A DNA stretch of 64,000 nucleotides from Penelope pileata. Its lineage: Eukaryota > Chordata > Aves > Galliformes > Cracidae. Of the stretch, positions 1 through 12,900 are shown one piece after another. The DNA lies in contig WBMW01000582.1 in NCBI GenBank assembly GCA_013396635.1, forward strand, positions 1,484,230 to 1,548,229. The letters run 5' to 3'. The number at the start of each line of letters is the position of its first letter. Positions within the stretch are counted from its first letter, which is position 1. The translations under genes were made by a program, and so were the position numbers. The notes under the pieces are model-generated. The model ran no database searches, was not told where the DNA came from, and saw nothing but the letters and a program-made list of their open reading frames with translations.

Positions 1-278
1 GTAATTATTATTTCCCGAAGAAGTTAATGAATTAGTTTGTCCATTCATATTTCATATCCCACTCTGACTGCATGTTTTACAAATACAAAAAAATCTGTGG
101 CAACACATAACAGGGCGGAAGAACAGGGCAAATGCATTTCTAACACTGGATTCTTACTACTGTTTTAGGTTTTACTGTGGGTTGTTTAAAAATCCATGAA
201 AACTGAAGAGCTGATAAGTTGTTAATTTGTAAGACTTCTATTTTTAATAAAGCTATAAACAAAATAATACAGGTTAAC

Positions 279-296
279 TTTTTTTTTTTTTTTTTT
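279..296. repeat. T18 homopolymer
   Basis: An uninterrupted run of 18 T. It could be a simple tract or the reversed poly-A tail of an old retroposed sequence; no source element is recognisable beside it. Confidence 0.9.
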
Positions 297-3002
297 AAAC
301 GGCAGAAGTGTGAGTAATAAAGTGATAGGATGTTATACTAGGCTGAACAGTTAATACAATTTAAATGCACTGTCCTTATACTTCCAGCAGATGGCAGGTA
401 CAGTACTTCAAACTTTTAAAAACCTCAACTTTTTTTTTTTAAACAGTAAGATGCTATTATATGGGAAATTGTTTTAATAATACATTCTTCCCACATGTAT
501 GCATTTCTACATTTAACATACTTAAAGAAAATATACCAAGAAGAAAAGTAGTGTTTAACAGAAACATCTTAAATGATAAAAGCAAATTAGAAAGTAATTA
601 AAAAATAGAACACAAGGAACAAAAATCCCAGAAAGCCCAGGATAATATTCAAAATTGTAAATGGTAAACTTAAAATAGAAATTTAAAATAAGAAACTTTG
701 TATTTATTTTTTTCCATAAATCTGCCTTCCTTCTAAAGCAAGAATTTTTTTTTTTTTCCCAAAAAGAAACATTCAATTTTCTGTTATGTGTCACTGAAAA
801 ATTAAGAGCTATGAAACGACAGTCAATGACAAATTCAGAGATTGCAGCAGCAAGGCTATCCGTGAAACTGAGCTCAAACCCCTGGGCATACAAAAGAAAT
901 TAAGAACTACTTTTTTACTGCAGGATCAAGTAACAAATCCTACTTGCAGCAGATGAGTCCCCCTCTCAGAACGTAGGACAACTGATCAGTTAGAGATTAG
1001 GAACAAAACCTTTCATATTCTTTCTGCTGTTTACTATGTGGCTCCATCCCACCTTCACTGCACGCTGCTATACCTCTGAACTACTGAAGACTTAAATTTC
1101 TAAGTGCTTTTCTGTGCGCTCGTCATTGTTTTGTAATGCCGTAAATGCCACTTTGTCTTGACCAATGTTTTGCGAACTGAGTTTGTGATACCGGATCTGT
1201 TTTAGAAAAGGGGAGAATTGGAGATGCTTTGATATTAAGGTTGAAAGTATTTGTGATCATTCATTGAACCGCCCGACAATTTGCAGAGAAAGGATGCATG
1301 TTTAGTGTCATAACGCTACAAGTACGTAAAAATTTTTTAAATTTTCATATCAATCCTGGGTGAAAGTTTAATGTAAAATAATTTCACAGTGATGATATCT
1401 GAGATGGTTGTTTTAAAGGAAAGCATTAGTATCACAGAGGAAATGTCATGTAAAATTACTATGCAAAAACAATGATTCAGGCAATTTTCCTCAATCTTTC
1501 CTTATCATGAAACCATGTCTTCCATTCCATGTATTATTCCAGCTTCTGCACAAAACAAATCAGCATTTATTTTCTTTTGGTGTCCCTAGACTTACACTAC
1601 ACTGTTGCACAACATTGAATGAAGTAGGTGGAGCCATCCCCTAGGCACGTTTACTAGTCTCGGTTTCTTTGCTCAAACTCACTGTATGAACATGAATTAT
1701 TCTGCCAATTTCCTGTCATGTAGATTCTTGCAACCACCTCTCATTAAATTCCAGATAGTTTATCTTTGTCCTTAGGCAACCTTTCTGTCCTCTACACAAT
1801 ATTGTTAATCAATTTTCCTTTTTGTTTTCTTTCCCTTCGACCTTGTCTCTGGCTTCTCATGTCAGTTTACCTGCCAGACTATTCCGTTTCTCCCTCCGCA
1901 TTCCAAGTCAGGTTGAATCTTCTGTAGCTTCCTCTGACTTTCCCTGCAAACTGGTATCCTGTTCCAATCTCCTTATGCATTCACTTTTGGTTTCGGTTCA
2001 CCAATGGTTCATAGTTCATACAACTGACACCTGACACTCTTCTTCTACTTTGTTTATTTCTCCTGGACTCAAGTGCTGTGATCAGTCATTCCTCCCCTCA
2101 CCCCCAATTCTAACACATGGATTGAATGAGATAATTTCCTTGTTTATGTTGTCCATAAATCATAAAACAAAGTATTACATCCTATCATGAAAAGACTGAT
2201 CATCAATATCTGATACATTGATACATCAATATCTGTTTTTCAGTCCAGTGCCTAATATTGACTCTCTCAACAGAGAAGCTATGTGAGGAAGCCTGCCTTT
2301 TGTCATGTACTCCAAAGTTTGCATGCTCAGTCCCACTGTGAAGATGGTAAAAGATAAACCATGTCCAAAATAAGAGGTGTAAGAGATGCAAACAGTGATG
2401 GAATCAACACTGAGCATTATGAATCATCTACTGAGTGTGCAGAAACTGATGTGTTCTGCCTGTTACTTGAACAAATTTTGGAATTTTAAGACAACGGAAA
2501 GACCTCCATATAGAAGAAAAAAAGCTACCAAACCTGATTTATAAACATGCAAGCTGCAGAGTTTTTATGAGGAAAAGAGCAAGAAGTTTTTTACGTGGTA
2601 ATATATTTCCCTCAGCTCTTGGAAATGATGTAATTAGTTTCGGTTAAATTAAAAAATAACAAAACTTAAAAATTCTTACAGGTGCCAATAAGACTTCAGT
2701 CAAATTGGTAAATCAATGTTGTAAGCAACATAAGTAACCTGAATAAAAAGCAGGAAACAGGTGTTGATACCAGTTCTGCATTTAATATATGTTGATACAA
2801 AGCACACCTGGTAACAATAGTCATACAGAAAAAAGGGAGTTTTGTATATTTTCCAGCGTTTCATCTGCACTCTGCTTATTTCTATTGTTAGCATATGTGA
2901 TACTACCTTGCTTTGGCTACTGCACTCAGGTCACAGTTTGGATCACGAGTTGGTTTGGTCTGAGTAGGGAGAGGAATTTCTAGTGAGGCCAGCTATTTCT
3001 TT

Positions 3003-3039
3003 AATAAAATTTTATTTATCAAAAAAAAAAAAAAAAAAA
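3003..3039 (+). other. AATAAA followed by A19: retroposed 3' end candidate
   Basis: AATAAA at 3003-3008 is followed 12 bases later by a run of 19 A (3021-3039). That spacing is what a reverse-transcribed polyadenylated RNA leaves. I recognise no parent gene in the few hundred bases upstream and found no target-site duplication. A plain A-rich simple repeat is an equally good reading. Confidence 0.3.
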
Positions 3040-6000
3040 TCTCTTCAAACACAGACAGAATAAAACAAGAGATATTATCTTTGCATATGTTGCCATGCCT
3101 CAGTTAGCAACCAGAACAAAAAGCTGCTCTCAAGCTTTTTTCTTTCCTTTCAGATCATGTTCCCCATGCTTTTTTTTTTTTGTTGTTGTTTTGGATTTTA
3201 CAGCGTTTCATTCTTTTTGATATTGTTTGCTGCTTCCCTCTCAAACGCACACAATACAATCTCTTCACTCAACTATCATAAGACACATTTTAATTGAAAG
3301 GATTGAAAGGTTTCCTACAATTACAAACCTCTTATAAAAAAGAGACACTAATAAGTAACCTGAACTGTTTAAAGTCCTGAGGCTGTAGCCTTTTTCACTG
3401 TAGAGATAAGAACTGTGTCACTAATAGAGCTTTTTAAAAGTAGGATGTCTTTATGTTAAAAAATTGAGTTTTCACAGTTAGTTAAGAAGTCTAGCTAATC
3501 AATTCTCATGTCTTGCATGTTACATACATGTGCAAAATAAGAAAATGGCACTCACCATAAAAATGCGAAAAGGACAATTATCTTCCTGTATAATAAAGAA
3601 TAGCTAATGCTGACAAATAAACAGTTTTTCATTACCAGAGTAGAACTATTAACCACAGTCATCTTCCATATTTTTAGTCACTTTTCATATGGGAAAAATA
3701 ATCTTTCTCCAAGAATACAGGAGAAAAGGTAAGCAATGAAAGGCTGAAAGAATCCAGGAAAGAGGCCAAAATAAACAGAGTTCACTACTTAAAATCATTG
3801 CAAGACTTTGTCAGCCTGAGTCAGTCCAGAGTCCTGAAACTATTCCCTGTGAACATATTCCTGTTAAAAAGAGACAGGGAATAGAGAACGGAGTTGTAAC
3901 ATGGCACTCTGTAGTCAGTTTATTTCACAAGTGTTGAAGGCTGGTTGATAAAGTGGAAGATTTTTGAAGCTGTTGTCACATGCTCCAAATATGTCAAACA
4001 TCTAGAGCTAAAACTTCAAGTATGTATTTAGGGGCAATGCTACATAACAATAACTTTTTTTACACCCCTCTTGCAACGTGGTAGCAATGACTGTATCTTG
4101 AATGCTCTTTCGTCGTTTGTCACAGCTACCGGGGAGTATTCTTGAGGAATTAATTTGCATAGCAAGTTTTTATTCATTTTTACATTGCCACTCAGCAGGA
4201 CCACTACACAAAATTTCTTGTAAAGCAAATTCTCAAAATGTGCCACCAATATGCAAATGAGGGGGCCTCAAAAAGGGTTCATACTAGCACATGAGAAAGA
4301 TTAATGCAAAAGAGATGAACAGGGATATGTGGATTCAACTGAGTTTATTGAATATACTGTGTACTTCAGTATGTTCAGTGTAAATACCCTGCTATGTTGA
4401 ATCATCAGTTAAAAACAAACAAGTGAACAAACATGCAAACAAGAAAAACAGACAGAAGTATTTTAAATCTCATTGTAGTAATAAAAGTTCTTGAAAAGCA
4501 GAAAAAATTAGAACAAAAGACATTGCCTGTTTATCCTCTACAACCTGCTCTGGGGAACTACTGTGTTGCAAACAGCCAAGGGGAAAAAACAAAACCATTA
4601 CAGATCCAAATCCCAAATTTCTCCAAATCATGGTTGACAGTGTTTTCGCTCAGTTTAATGAGAAGCTGTACAAACAATTGTACTACCTTCTTTCCTCTGG
4701 CACATTCGGTTCATTGTTGTTTTGCCACCTGCTCTGTCAGCAGAGGATAGTAACTTTTCTTTCTTTCCCACAAACAAGATCTGCTCTAAATGAAACACTG
4801 TGAGCCGCTGCTTGCATGGAGTGGGAGAATGGCCTGGCCTGGAGGAGCATTCCTCCCTGCCTGGCAACAACTGCAGGCGGAGAACATCCCCACCTCTGGG
4901 GCTCTCAAGCAGCCCAGACCTAGTTGTTTGTTTGCATATATCAAAAGCAAGTTTCCTGTTCTTTAGAGGCTTAGGCCAAAAATCTAATCACCAACACATG
5001 CATGGAAGTGGGATCCATTAGTCTTAGGAAATTAAGTCATTGAACTATGAGAGAAAGAAGTTTGAAGTAGATGTTTACTGGAATTTTCAGGATCATTATT
5101 TGAAATACAGCAGCTCTCTCTCACTGAAATGTAGAGTGTGGCTGGATTAGCATGAGCATTTTGAAAAGATTATCAAAGCTTTTACAAAGCCTGACTACTG
5201 GCACAAATTCCCACAAGAAGTGAAGTCAAATATAGGCCTGGAGAACACAGTAGTGCAGAGTACCTGTATAGACAGCAGAGAGGGAGAAGCTCCAGGGGGT
5301 GACTCAGTCCACAAAGATCACACAGGTGCATATCCCTCACCACTGGGTGGGTAAGGAACCTCAAATAATTCATCTGTAGGAGCCTTTGCTATGAAATTGC
5401 TTAATTTTGCCTATAAATACTTTAGGCTTTAAGACACATGGGATCCATCTGGACCGAAAGGACAAGAGGATCTCTAGTTCCGTGAATAAAAAAAGTTTAG
5501 GGAGAAGAATATAAACTCTTTCAGCATTTAGCGTGGATTTTTATGACTTTTCTGTAGAGCTGAAACAGAAGGAACACTGAAGCAAAAAATGAAACACAAA
5601 CAAGCTTAATGTGCAAGGATATAGGTACCTGGGATCTTGTTACTCCAATTGTTCCTGAAGTCAGTCAATCCATTTTACTACACAGAAGATTCCAAGAAGA
5701 GCATCAGCTTTTAAATTAATTCCTTTCAAAATAAAGAAAAAAGAGCATCTCTCCTCTTACACTAGAGTCCAATAAGTTGCATGTAGGTCGTAGTACTCTG
5801 ACAACTCCAGAATCTGCATGTCTTGCACACAACTTATCAATTTTTATTTACCTCATTATGAGTAACAATTTTTTTTCCAGTTTAGCTAGCTTCCATGCCT
5901 TCACCTAAATTAAGAAAATTCTAGCAATAAGGCATGCCTTATTTAATACAAATTCTGTTGTTTCTATTAGAATTTTGGGTGTGATTGACTGAGATGTGAC

Positions 6001-6580
6001 ATAATCAAATATTTCCAATTATTTGTCAGTCCTGACAATTCTGATATTTTAATTAGCTATCAAATGGGCCAGATCACAATTTATACTCTGTTTTGACCAA
6101 GTTGTAGCCAGAAAGGATAAAAAAAAGTGCCAATTCTGTTAAGTAAAAAACAGTTGTAATAAGTAGTGATAAAGAAATGAATGTAGCAATGACCTGTTCT
6201 CAAACAGATGGCTGACAGACCTTCATTATCGTATCTTATTCCTAACCACTGCTTTTCCCAAAAGCAAAACTGTAACAACATTATGAAGAAACAACCTACG
6301 TATCAGAGTTTGCTCAGGAATCATGGTAGATTTTCCTGTTATTCTGCATCTCACTACAAATTAAGCAGTGAACATAAAGCAGGACAAATTGCCAGACAAA
6401 TGCTACCCTGAGCAACCTGATCTTTCCAATATGAATATCTGAATTAGGAAGAAAGACCAATTGTTTCCAGGAAACAATGTTTTAGAAGTTTTTAACATCA
6501 AAAATAAAGAAGTACAATGTTCACAAATACCTGAAATTCATTAAATATATTGGCATAAAAACTGCTATACTGAAATAAAA

Positions 6581-7062
6581 TACAAGGGCTACTCCAAAAA
6601 TAATGCCTTCTACTTCATTATGTTGGCCTGTGAGGCAGATGTGGTATGGCAGTAGAGGCCGAACCTTCCCACCCATATTCCATTACATTTTCTTGCTGTG
6701 TGACAGATGGCAGCAGAGGGGCAGTCTGACAAAATGGCATCTGACACAGAAGTGCATATGGAGCAAAGGGGTGGAATTGAATTCCTCCATGCAAAAAAAA
6801 AAAAAAAAAAAGATGGCACCCACTGACATTCATCGACACTTGCTGAATGTTTGAGACCAAACAGCGGATGCAAACACAATGAGGAGGTGGGTGGTGGTTA
6901 ACAGTGGTTAACAGTGACAGTGGGTGACCTCCACTGATGCAGGTTGTTTTTTACATTTTGTAGCTGAGAATTTTCTCTATCAAAGTGTTCTTGTGCTCTT
7001 TGTATCTGTTGTAGTTTCCATGGAAATAGATAGGAGGCATTACTTTCAGAGTGACCTATAGT
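6581..7062 (+). mobile_element. Mariner-derived non-autonomous element, Galluhop-like, copy 1
   Basis: The ends form a degenerate terminal inverted repeat. The right end reads, in reverse complement, as a close match to CTCTGAAAGTAATGCCTCC, and the left end is a decayed version of it. The interior encodes on the + strand a remnant of the mariner transposase N-terminal helix-turn-helix (MAPTDIHRHLLNV). It then jumps to a short right-hand segment shared with the three other copies in this window. At roughly 480 bp it is far shorter than an autonomous mariner (about 1.3 kb), so it had to be moved by transposase supplied in trans. It has an A19 run (6793-6811) that the other copies lack. The family name is from memory of the galliform Galluhop family; the mariner origin is more certain than the name. 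Confidence 0.75.
6793..6811. repeat. A19 expansion inside mariner copy 1
   Basis: Nineteen A in a row at the point where the copies near 37.96 and 53.65 kb have only a few A mixed with other bases. It is a slippage expansion that arose after insertion. Confidence 0.85.
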
Positions 7063-10000
7063 TTTCTTTATGAGGCCTCAAAGTTCTTATTTTTTATGCA
7101 TTCAGAAGGATAAGCTGAGATTTATGAAATTATTTTGTTGTGCTTTTGCAGAAAGCTTTGTCTTTGGAAATATCTTTAAGCAGGTAACAGTTAACTCCAA
7201 TCCATTCTTTATCCAAGATCACCTAATAATTCAAGTAATTTTCTTTATTTTTCACTTTGTTTTCAGTTGTTTTCAATGACTATGTATCATTAATAGATAT
7301 TAGAATTTACTATATTTACTAAAGAAATTTAGTAAAAGAATTTACTAAGCAATTATGGTATGACAGAAGCCCTAATTAGATTTCTTAAAATTTATATTAC
7401 ATGAACATTTATATAATGACTCTGACAGTTGAACCCTGTGAACCTTTTTGCCATTAAAAAACATGGCTTTGTGGGGAAAAAAAAAAAGCAGAATATGTAT
7501 GCATATGAATGGAAATTTGTTTATTCAAAGTTTAAAATTTATCTAAGTATTTTTGAAATCCCTTTCGAATATTTAGGTAGAACTTTCAAAGTTGTACTAC
7601 AGTGAATCCAGACTTAAAAACAGTCACTGAAGATAAACATCAAAATAATTCCATATACCCAGCTACTTTAAAAATATATTTTCAAAATATTGTAAATCTG
7701 ATTTTCTTCTGCAAATAGCAATCTGTGTGGCATAACGTTCTTGAATATCCCGAGATTCCCATCCCTACAAGTGTTACTGTATTCCTGAAAGGAATAAGGG
7801 AAGCAGTCTCAGACAAGGAGGAACAGAGCTTCGCCAGGAGACACCGCAATTACAACAGCTGAACTTTATCCCAGGCAGAATAAACTTTTGACAGAGTTCT
7901 GGAGGAAATGTTGAACATCCATCTTTATGAACAGTATACAGGAGAAACAATTTAACTGATCTTATTTCAAGAAGCATTGTGTGAGTGTTAACTATAGAAT
8001 TCAGAGCTTAATCCAGCTCCTTAACATATATTCAACATAAAGATTTAATTTAATCTAGTGTTATGGATGAAAATTCAAATATGCCAGAGCCAGGAAATTC
8101 AAAATGCAGGTTCTCACAGTCACTGGTATTGAGCTCCTTTCTATGGAGGTAAAAGCAAAGCAGAACAATGCTGTGAGAATATGCTGCTATGGCTGTGATG
8201 TAGTTAACTGACAGCTGCTATGAAAAACAAAAAATTCAATTTCCTGACTTCTGCACACTGTCTGCATCCTCTTGATTTAACATAAATATTTGCAATGAAT
8301 ATAATATTTGGCATTCCATGCTGAATTGTTTTGGCTTTTGGAAGAACAGATGATTTTTCATTTGAAAGCATATACATAATCTAGGAACTACTACTGATTC
8401 TGTTTAATGAAGTGCAGTATTTTAAATATACTTCAAATCTATAAAGATGCTGATAGCTGATATTTTCAGTTCATGATTTGAATGTTCTGTCTATTGCAAA
8501 GTATCTAAAAAGGTTAACATACTCAAAATTTTACCTGAAACCCCTTGGGAATGGAGAACCTGTTGAAATCAGAAAAAAGCATTTTCTGATCATTTGATCC
8601 CCTCTTTTCCTTCCCCAGTTTCTGAAGTGGTTCCAGTACAGTTTTCTACCATATTTCTTGTTGACAAATCACATAAAAGTTATGAAACTTAACTGAACAT
8701 ATTTGACTATTCCTGTGAATATCAAGATGGAAGAACATGATGAGGACCAGCTGCAATGGTCTACAAAGTGTAAAGACCCATCATCCTAATACTAAAGATG
8801 TGAGCCATTGGAGTGCTGATAATTAACTATTTCCTAGACCACATCACCTGAGATTAGGTCAAAGTAATACAGCCCAGCTGTACCATGATTGTCTGACCGC
8901 AGCTGTCACTGCTGTAATTAACATGGACCAGCCACACAGGACCACCTAGGATTTTAATGAGTCAAGATTTACATCAATGCCTGCTCCTTTCTGTATCTGA
9001 GAGGATTTTCATATCTTTGTGTCTTAAAAGAAGAATATATTATCACATCTTTACAACATAGACTCAGAATGTTACCTGATATTTTTATGCTGAACCTAAT
9101 AACTTAGTACAAAACGTACATCTTTCAGAAAGTCATACACTGTGGTTGGAAGATGACCATGTATGAAGTCCTCCACTTGAAGATATTCCAAGGGACAATG
9201 TTTAAAAGTGTACATTATTACATTATTCCTTTAAATTTGATTTCAACTTTGAGATTTGTCATTTTATTTTCTAAAAAGTTGTGTATTCTTGATAATATCT
9301 AGCATGCTCAAGGGCAGATTAGTTATAATTTTTATATTCTCCTGTTTGTCCATCTGTTTGTCTAATTTTTTTTATCTTCTATTGCTGAAAGACATTATTC
9401 TAATTAAGTTATTTTTAAGACTCTCTTTACATGCTTAAGTGTGTCAAGATCCATTAAATTTACGTAGAATCAAACACAGTTAATCTGTCTTCCTATTCTG
9501 TCTCACAATTTCCTTGTTTATATAACCAAGGATGACAAAGCTGCAGCATTGTACAGGGCTCCACGTTGTGAAGTTTGTCTACTACATCAAGGAAAAGATA
9601 CACTTTTTTTTTGAATTAAGCCTAAATTGGAGTTTAAATGAAAGGTATTCTTTTATTACTTAAAGAAGTTTTCAACATCTAGGTCTTCTTTATGTGCAGA
9701 AAGTGACTGCAAATGAAAGGAAAATACAGTTCTATCTGAAAACCCAACCTGCTGAAATGATCAGTTAAAGGCTAAATTTTAAAGTCTAAATATTTTCAGG
9801 TAAAAAAAATGCGATGCAATTGCAGAACTCCCTGCCATGAACAGGAAATCCTTTCCTTCGCTATCCTGTGAATCCTTCCTCTTTCTATTTTTACCTTCCT
9901 GTCTCTGGCAGGTTCATTGGGATCCTTTGCACCATTCCCATCCTTTACTCTCTCCCCTTTTGCATGAAATAGTGGGTTCCCTCATTATTCTCAGCTCTCA

Positions 10001-12500
10001 CATTTCATGGAGTGAAACCAAAGCAGCAGCAACCAATAAACATTAAAAGATCAATGACAATTTTGGTAAGAAATCTGCTGAATCCCCTATTCTTGGGTAG
10101 TCTTTCTTATCTCATTAAACCATTGCAAGTAGGAAAACTTGCACAGAAGAATAGAGGAAGTGTTTATCAGTTGTTTTATAGCTATTGTCTCAATTTCACA
10201 CAGGTGTTACCTGGGCCTGTCTGTAGTCCTTGTATTCAGGCAGTAACCATTAATAATTTAGGTTAACCATAGTTTAACATATTCAAATTATGTTGTATAG
10301 CAAATTTTGTGGATAAAAATATAAAACCACATAAAAGTATGGTAATACTGGTTGTAGTGGGACTAACCAGTCTGACAAGCTCAATTATTATCTTTTTAAA
10401 CACCTGAAATGTCTACTGTCTTTCTGCTCTGAAATACTTAGCTTCTGGATAAATTTCTAGCTCAATTTTTAAATTGCCTATAACCCTGTATTCGTTTCAT
10501 ACTACCAGCCATTGCTTAGATCATAAATAAGATTCTGTCATCCTTACTTATCATCTGCCACTCTGCATGCCCTCTACTTTGACATGTTCCATAAGCTTTG
10601 GTGAGAACTGTTGATGGATAGTTTGCAGCTTTTGCCTCTTTCTTCGGACTCTATCCACTCAGAAATAGTATGACACCTGTTCCTACAAGTCAAAATCATG
10701 CATGAATTACAACGTACATATCTGACTCTGCATGGACAGTGCTCTCATTCCTAGGATCTGGATTATTTATTGAACCGCCAAAGAGCATCAGTTGAACTGA
10801 CACATAGGCCTGGACAGCATCCACAAAAAAATATTAGTGTTAAGTAACAATATAACAGGTTCCTGATGTGTAAAATAACAAGGCTTGGTAAGCCAGTTAT
10901 GTTTGTATGTATTAATAAATGAACAGTGCTCCAAGAACTTTGCTATAATAAAAAATACATTTAACTGAAATATGAGACAACTGGTTTCCAGTAACATACA
11001 TATTTTACTAATAGAACTATCAGTGTAGTTCAATGGAAAATTATCAAAATATACCAAACATCCTAGCTCCTTGATGAAAATTATCCCCAGCTAAATAGCA
11101 AAAAGCATATAATCATTTCTGAAGAGGTAGCAGCTCTGTATGCTATCAAAGTCTGACTCTTGGACCTAGAAATTTTTGGCCACAGCAGCCCAGAAATCTG
11201 TAGAACTGTATTGCAGTGACATTCAGGAGACTGTTTAGTGAAATAGTGCTACATCAGCAACAAAAAAAGTGTTCTTCACAGAGAATACACTACTCAGAGA
11301 TCATCAGGGAGATAGTAATAAGAAGTTGCAGAATAAAACCCATGCTCCATGAGGTACAATGGCTACCTCAGTTTCAGTATCCTCGGAACAGGAAGCCCAC
11401 CTCTGAGATGGCAGCTTGAAGTAGCAACAGCTGGCTCGTTCCAGAAGCACTGAGCTCCCAAGACCAGGAGAACTAGTGAGGACAATTTGCACAAATATAC
11501 ACAAACAATGCCAAGATACTCAGGCTTATCTGAACGCACCAGTTATTTTATCACCAAGCCATAACAAACATCCTGAAAGCATACTCTGGGATAAATGGAG
11601 CCTGTCTCATCCCAGAATTTTTCAAGTACAATTATGTCAGTTTGGTGCATAGAGAAAAAAATAAAACAACCAAAAACACCAGACTTCCCATATCAGCACA
11701 CTTTTTGCTCAAGCAAAAGAAACAGGGTATGTAGATGAGAGCTTCACGCTGCAGTCTTTCAGATTTTATTTTAACGTTACCATGGACAGATCTTTAATGG
11801 ACCATCCTCTGGATGCAAGTCAGTGCACTGAGAAGCTGGACTTTTGAAAAAAATAGCTTTGGGGTGCCAGATCAAAGCAGTAAGCCTGAAGAGGTGTGTT
11901 CAGAGAACGTGTGAGAGGAGGAAAGGCCTAGAAACAGGTACATTCTAGTAGCAGAATGCAAAAGCAGGAATCAGCCTGACTCAGCAACAAAAATACCTTT
12001 GCCCACTTTAACATTTGATGTGTTGCTGCAGGTCAAGGAGGTCAACTGTCAACGACAAAAAGCTGCTGTTAACTTCAGCAGTGGCTGAAGATAACTCCCT
12101 GTCCCACAGGCTCCTGCTCAACATGGAGGAGCCAATAGAGCCAGCAGGGGCAAGCAAGTAGAAGTGATGTAAAGAACAAAGAGTTTATGTGAGCTCACTT
12201 TCTTCCTGGACAGATGGTGCCTTCCTTCTGAGGTAGGAGAGAGACACTTATTTTAAGAGAGGAAGAAAGATAGTTATCTCTACATCTTTGAGTTCATGTG
12301 TGCTGTCACAGGAAACAAAACTTGCCTGCCTTTTTTGGATATGATTGAGAGCATAAAAAAGACTGAAGGCTTTCCACTCTGATCTCGTAAAACAAAAAGT
12401 TACTGTTGTACTGAGCCCAAGAGTTTGTATTTGAGTAAACTCTGAATTTGAAAAAATTAAAAGATTTACCACTCTCTTTTCTTATTCACTCTAATAACTT
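7063..12500. other. Upstream intergenic DNA, no gene seen
   Basis: No gene or named repeat supported. The stretch is AT-rich with short chance open frames only. The patch at 8800-8960 is less repetitive than its surroundings and has two CAGCTG E-boxes and a TAATTA homeodomain core (see findings). Otherwise nothing stands out. Confidence 0.55.
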
Positions 12501-12900
12501 CCACAGTTAATATTTGAATTTCATTTCCAGTCTTATTTTCCTTCTAGAGATTGTTTCTTCATACTTCCTTCTCTGCTCTAGCCCTACTCTTTTCTCCTTG
12601 ACAAGATGCACTATACTATTGGCTATACTGTTATCACACAAATGAAGTAGCGAGATCGCTTCAGATAAATTTTCAGTGATCCCAGATAAAGCGTTTGAGG
12701 ATTTAATAATCATAAATAGGAATAACATAAATTTTAAACTTACATGACAGTAATCCCCCCACTGAGGGCAACAAACCGAACCACTTCCCCAAGGAGCAGC
12801 CAGGTCCCATGAGAGACAAGTTTCCCTCAATGGCTGGCTCTTAAACGAGCCCAGGACAACCCCACGCTGNCCAGCAATCACCCTTCACCAGGTGCTCAGT
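12501..12900 (-). other. GC-raised patch with a 124-codon minus-strand open frame
   Basis: Between about 12740 and 12900 base composition is clearly richer in GC than the flanks. On the minus strand an open frame runs 12881 to 12507, but it crosses a single N at 12870, so its beginning is unreliable. The protein has no domain I recognise. A GTAAGT donor-like hexamer lies on the minus strand near 12740-12745. This could be an antisense lncRNA exon, an old LTR fragment, or chance. I do not call it a gene. Confidence 0.2.

Larger units (their letters stand above)
1..6580. other. Upstream intergenic DNA, no gene seen
   Basis: No coding region, RNA gene or named transposon could be supported here. 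The DNA is AT-rich. Open frames are at most about 110 codons, lack recognisable domains and look like chance. Visible structure is limited to a T18 run at 279-296, an AATAAA plus A19 tract near 3003-3039, a T run near 3170, and two octamer motifs near 4153 and 4251. A GC-richer patch at about 4790-4920 has no recognised identity. Since PRKD1 starts near 16.6 kb on the + strand, this is 5' flanking sequence that could hold distal enhancers or an unannotated lncRNA, but nothing in the sequence proves either. Confidence 0.6.

Noticed and set aside
4433..5021. Frames of 105 and 73 codons on the + strand
   Set aside because: No domain, no splice or start context, overlapping frames on both strands.
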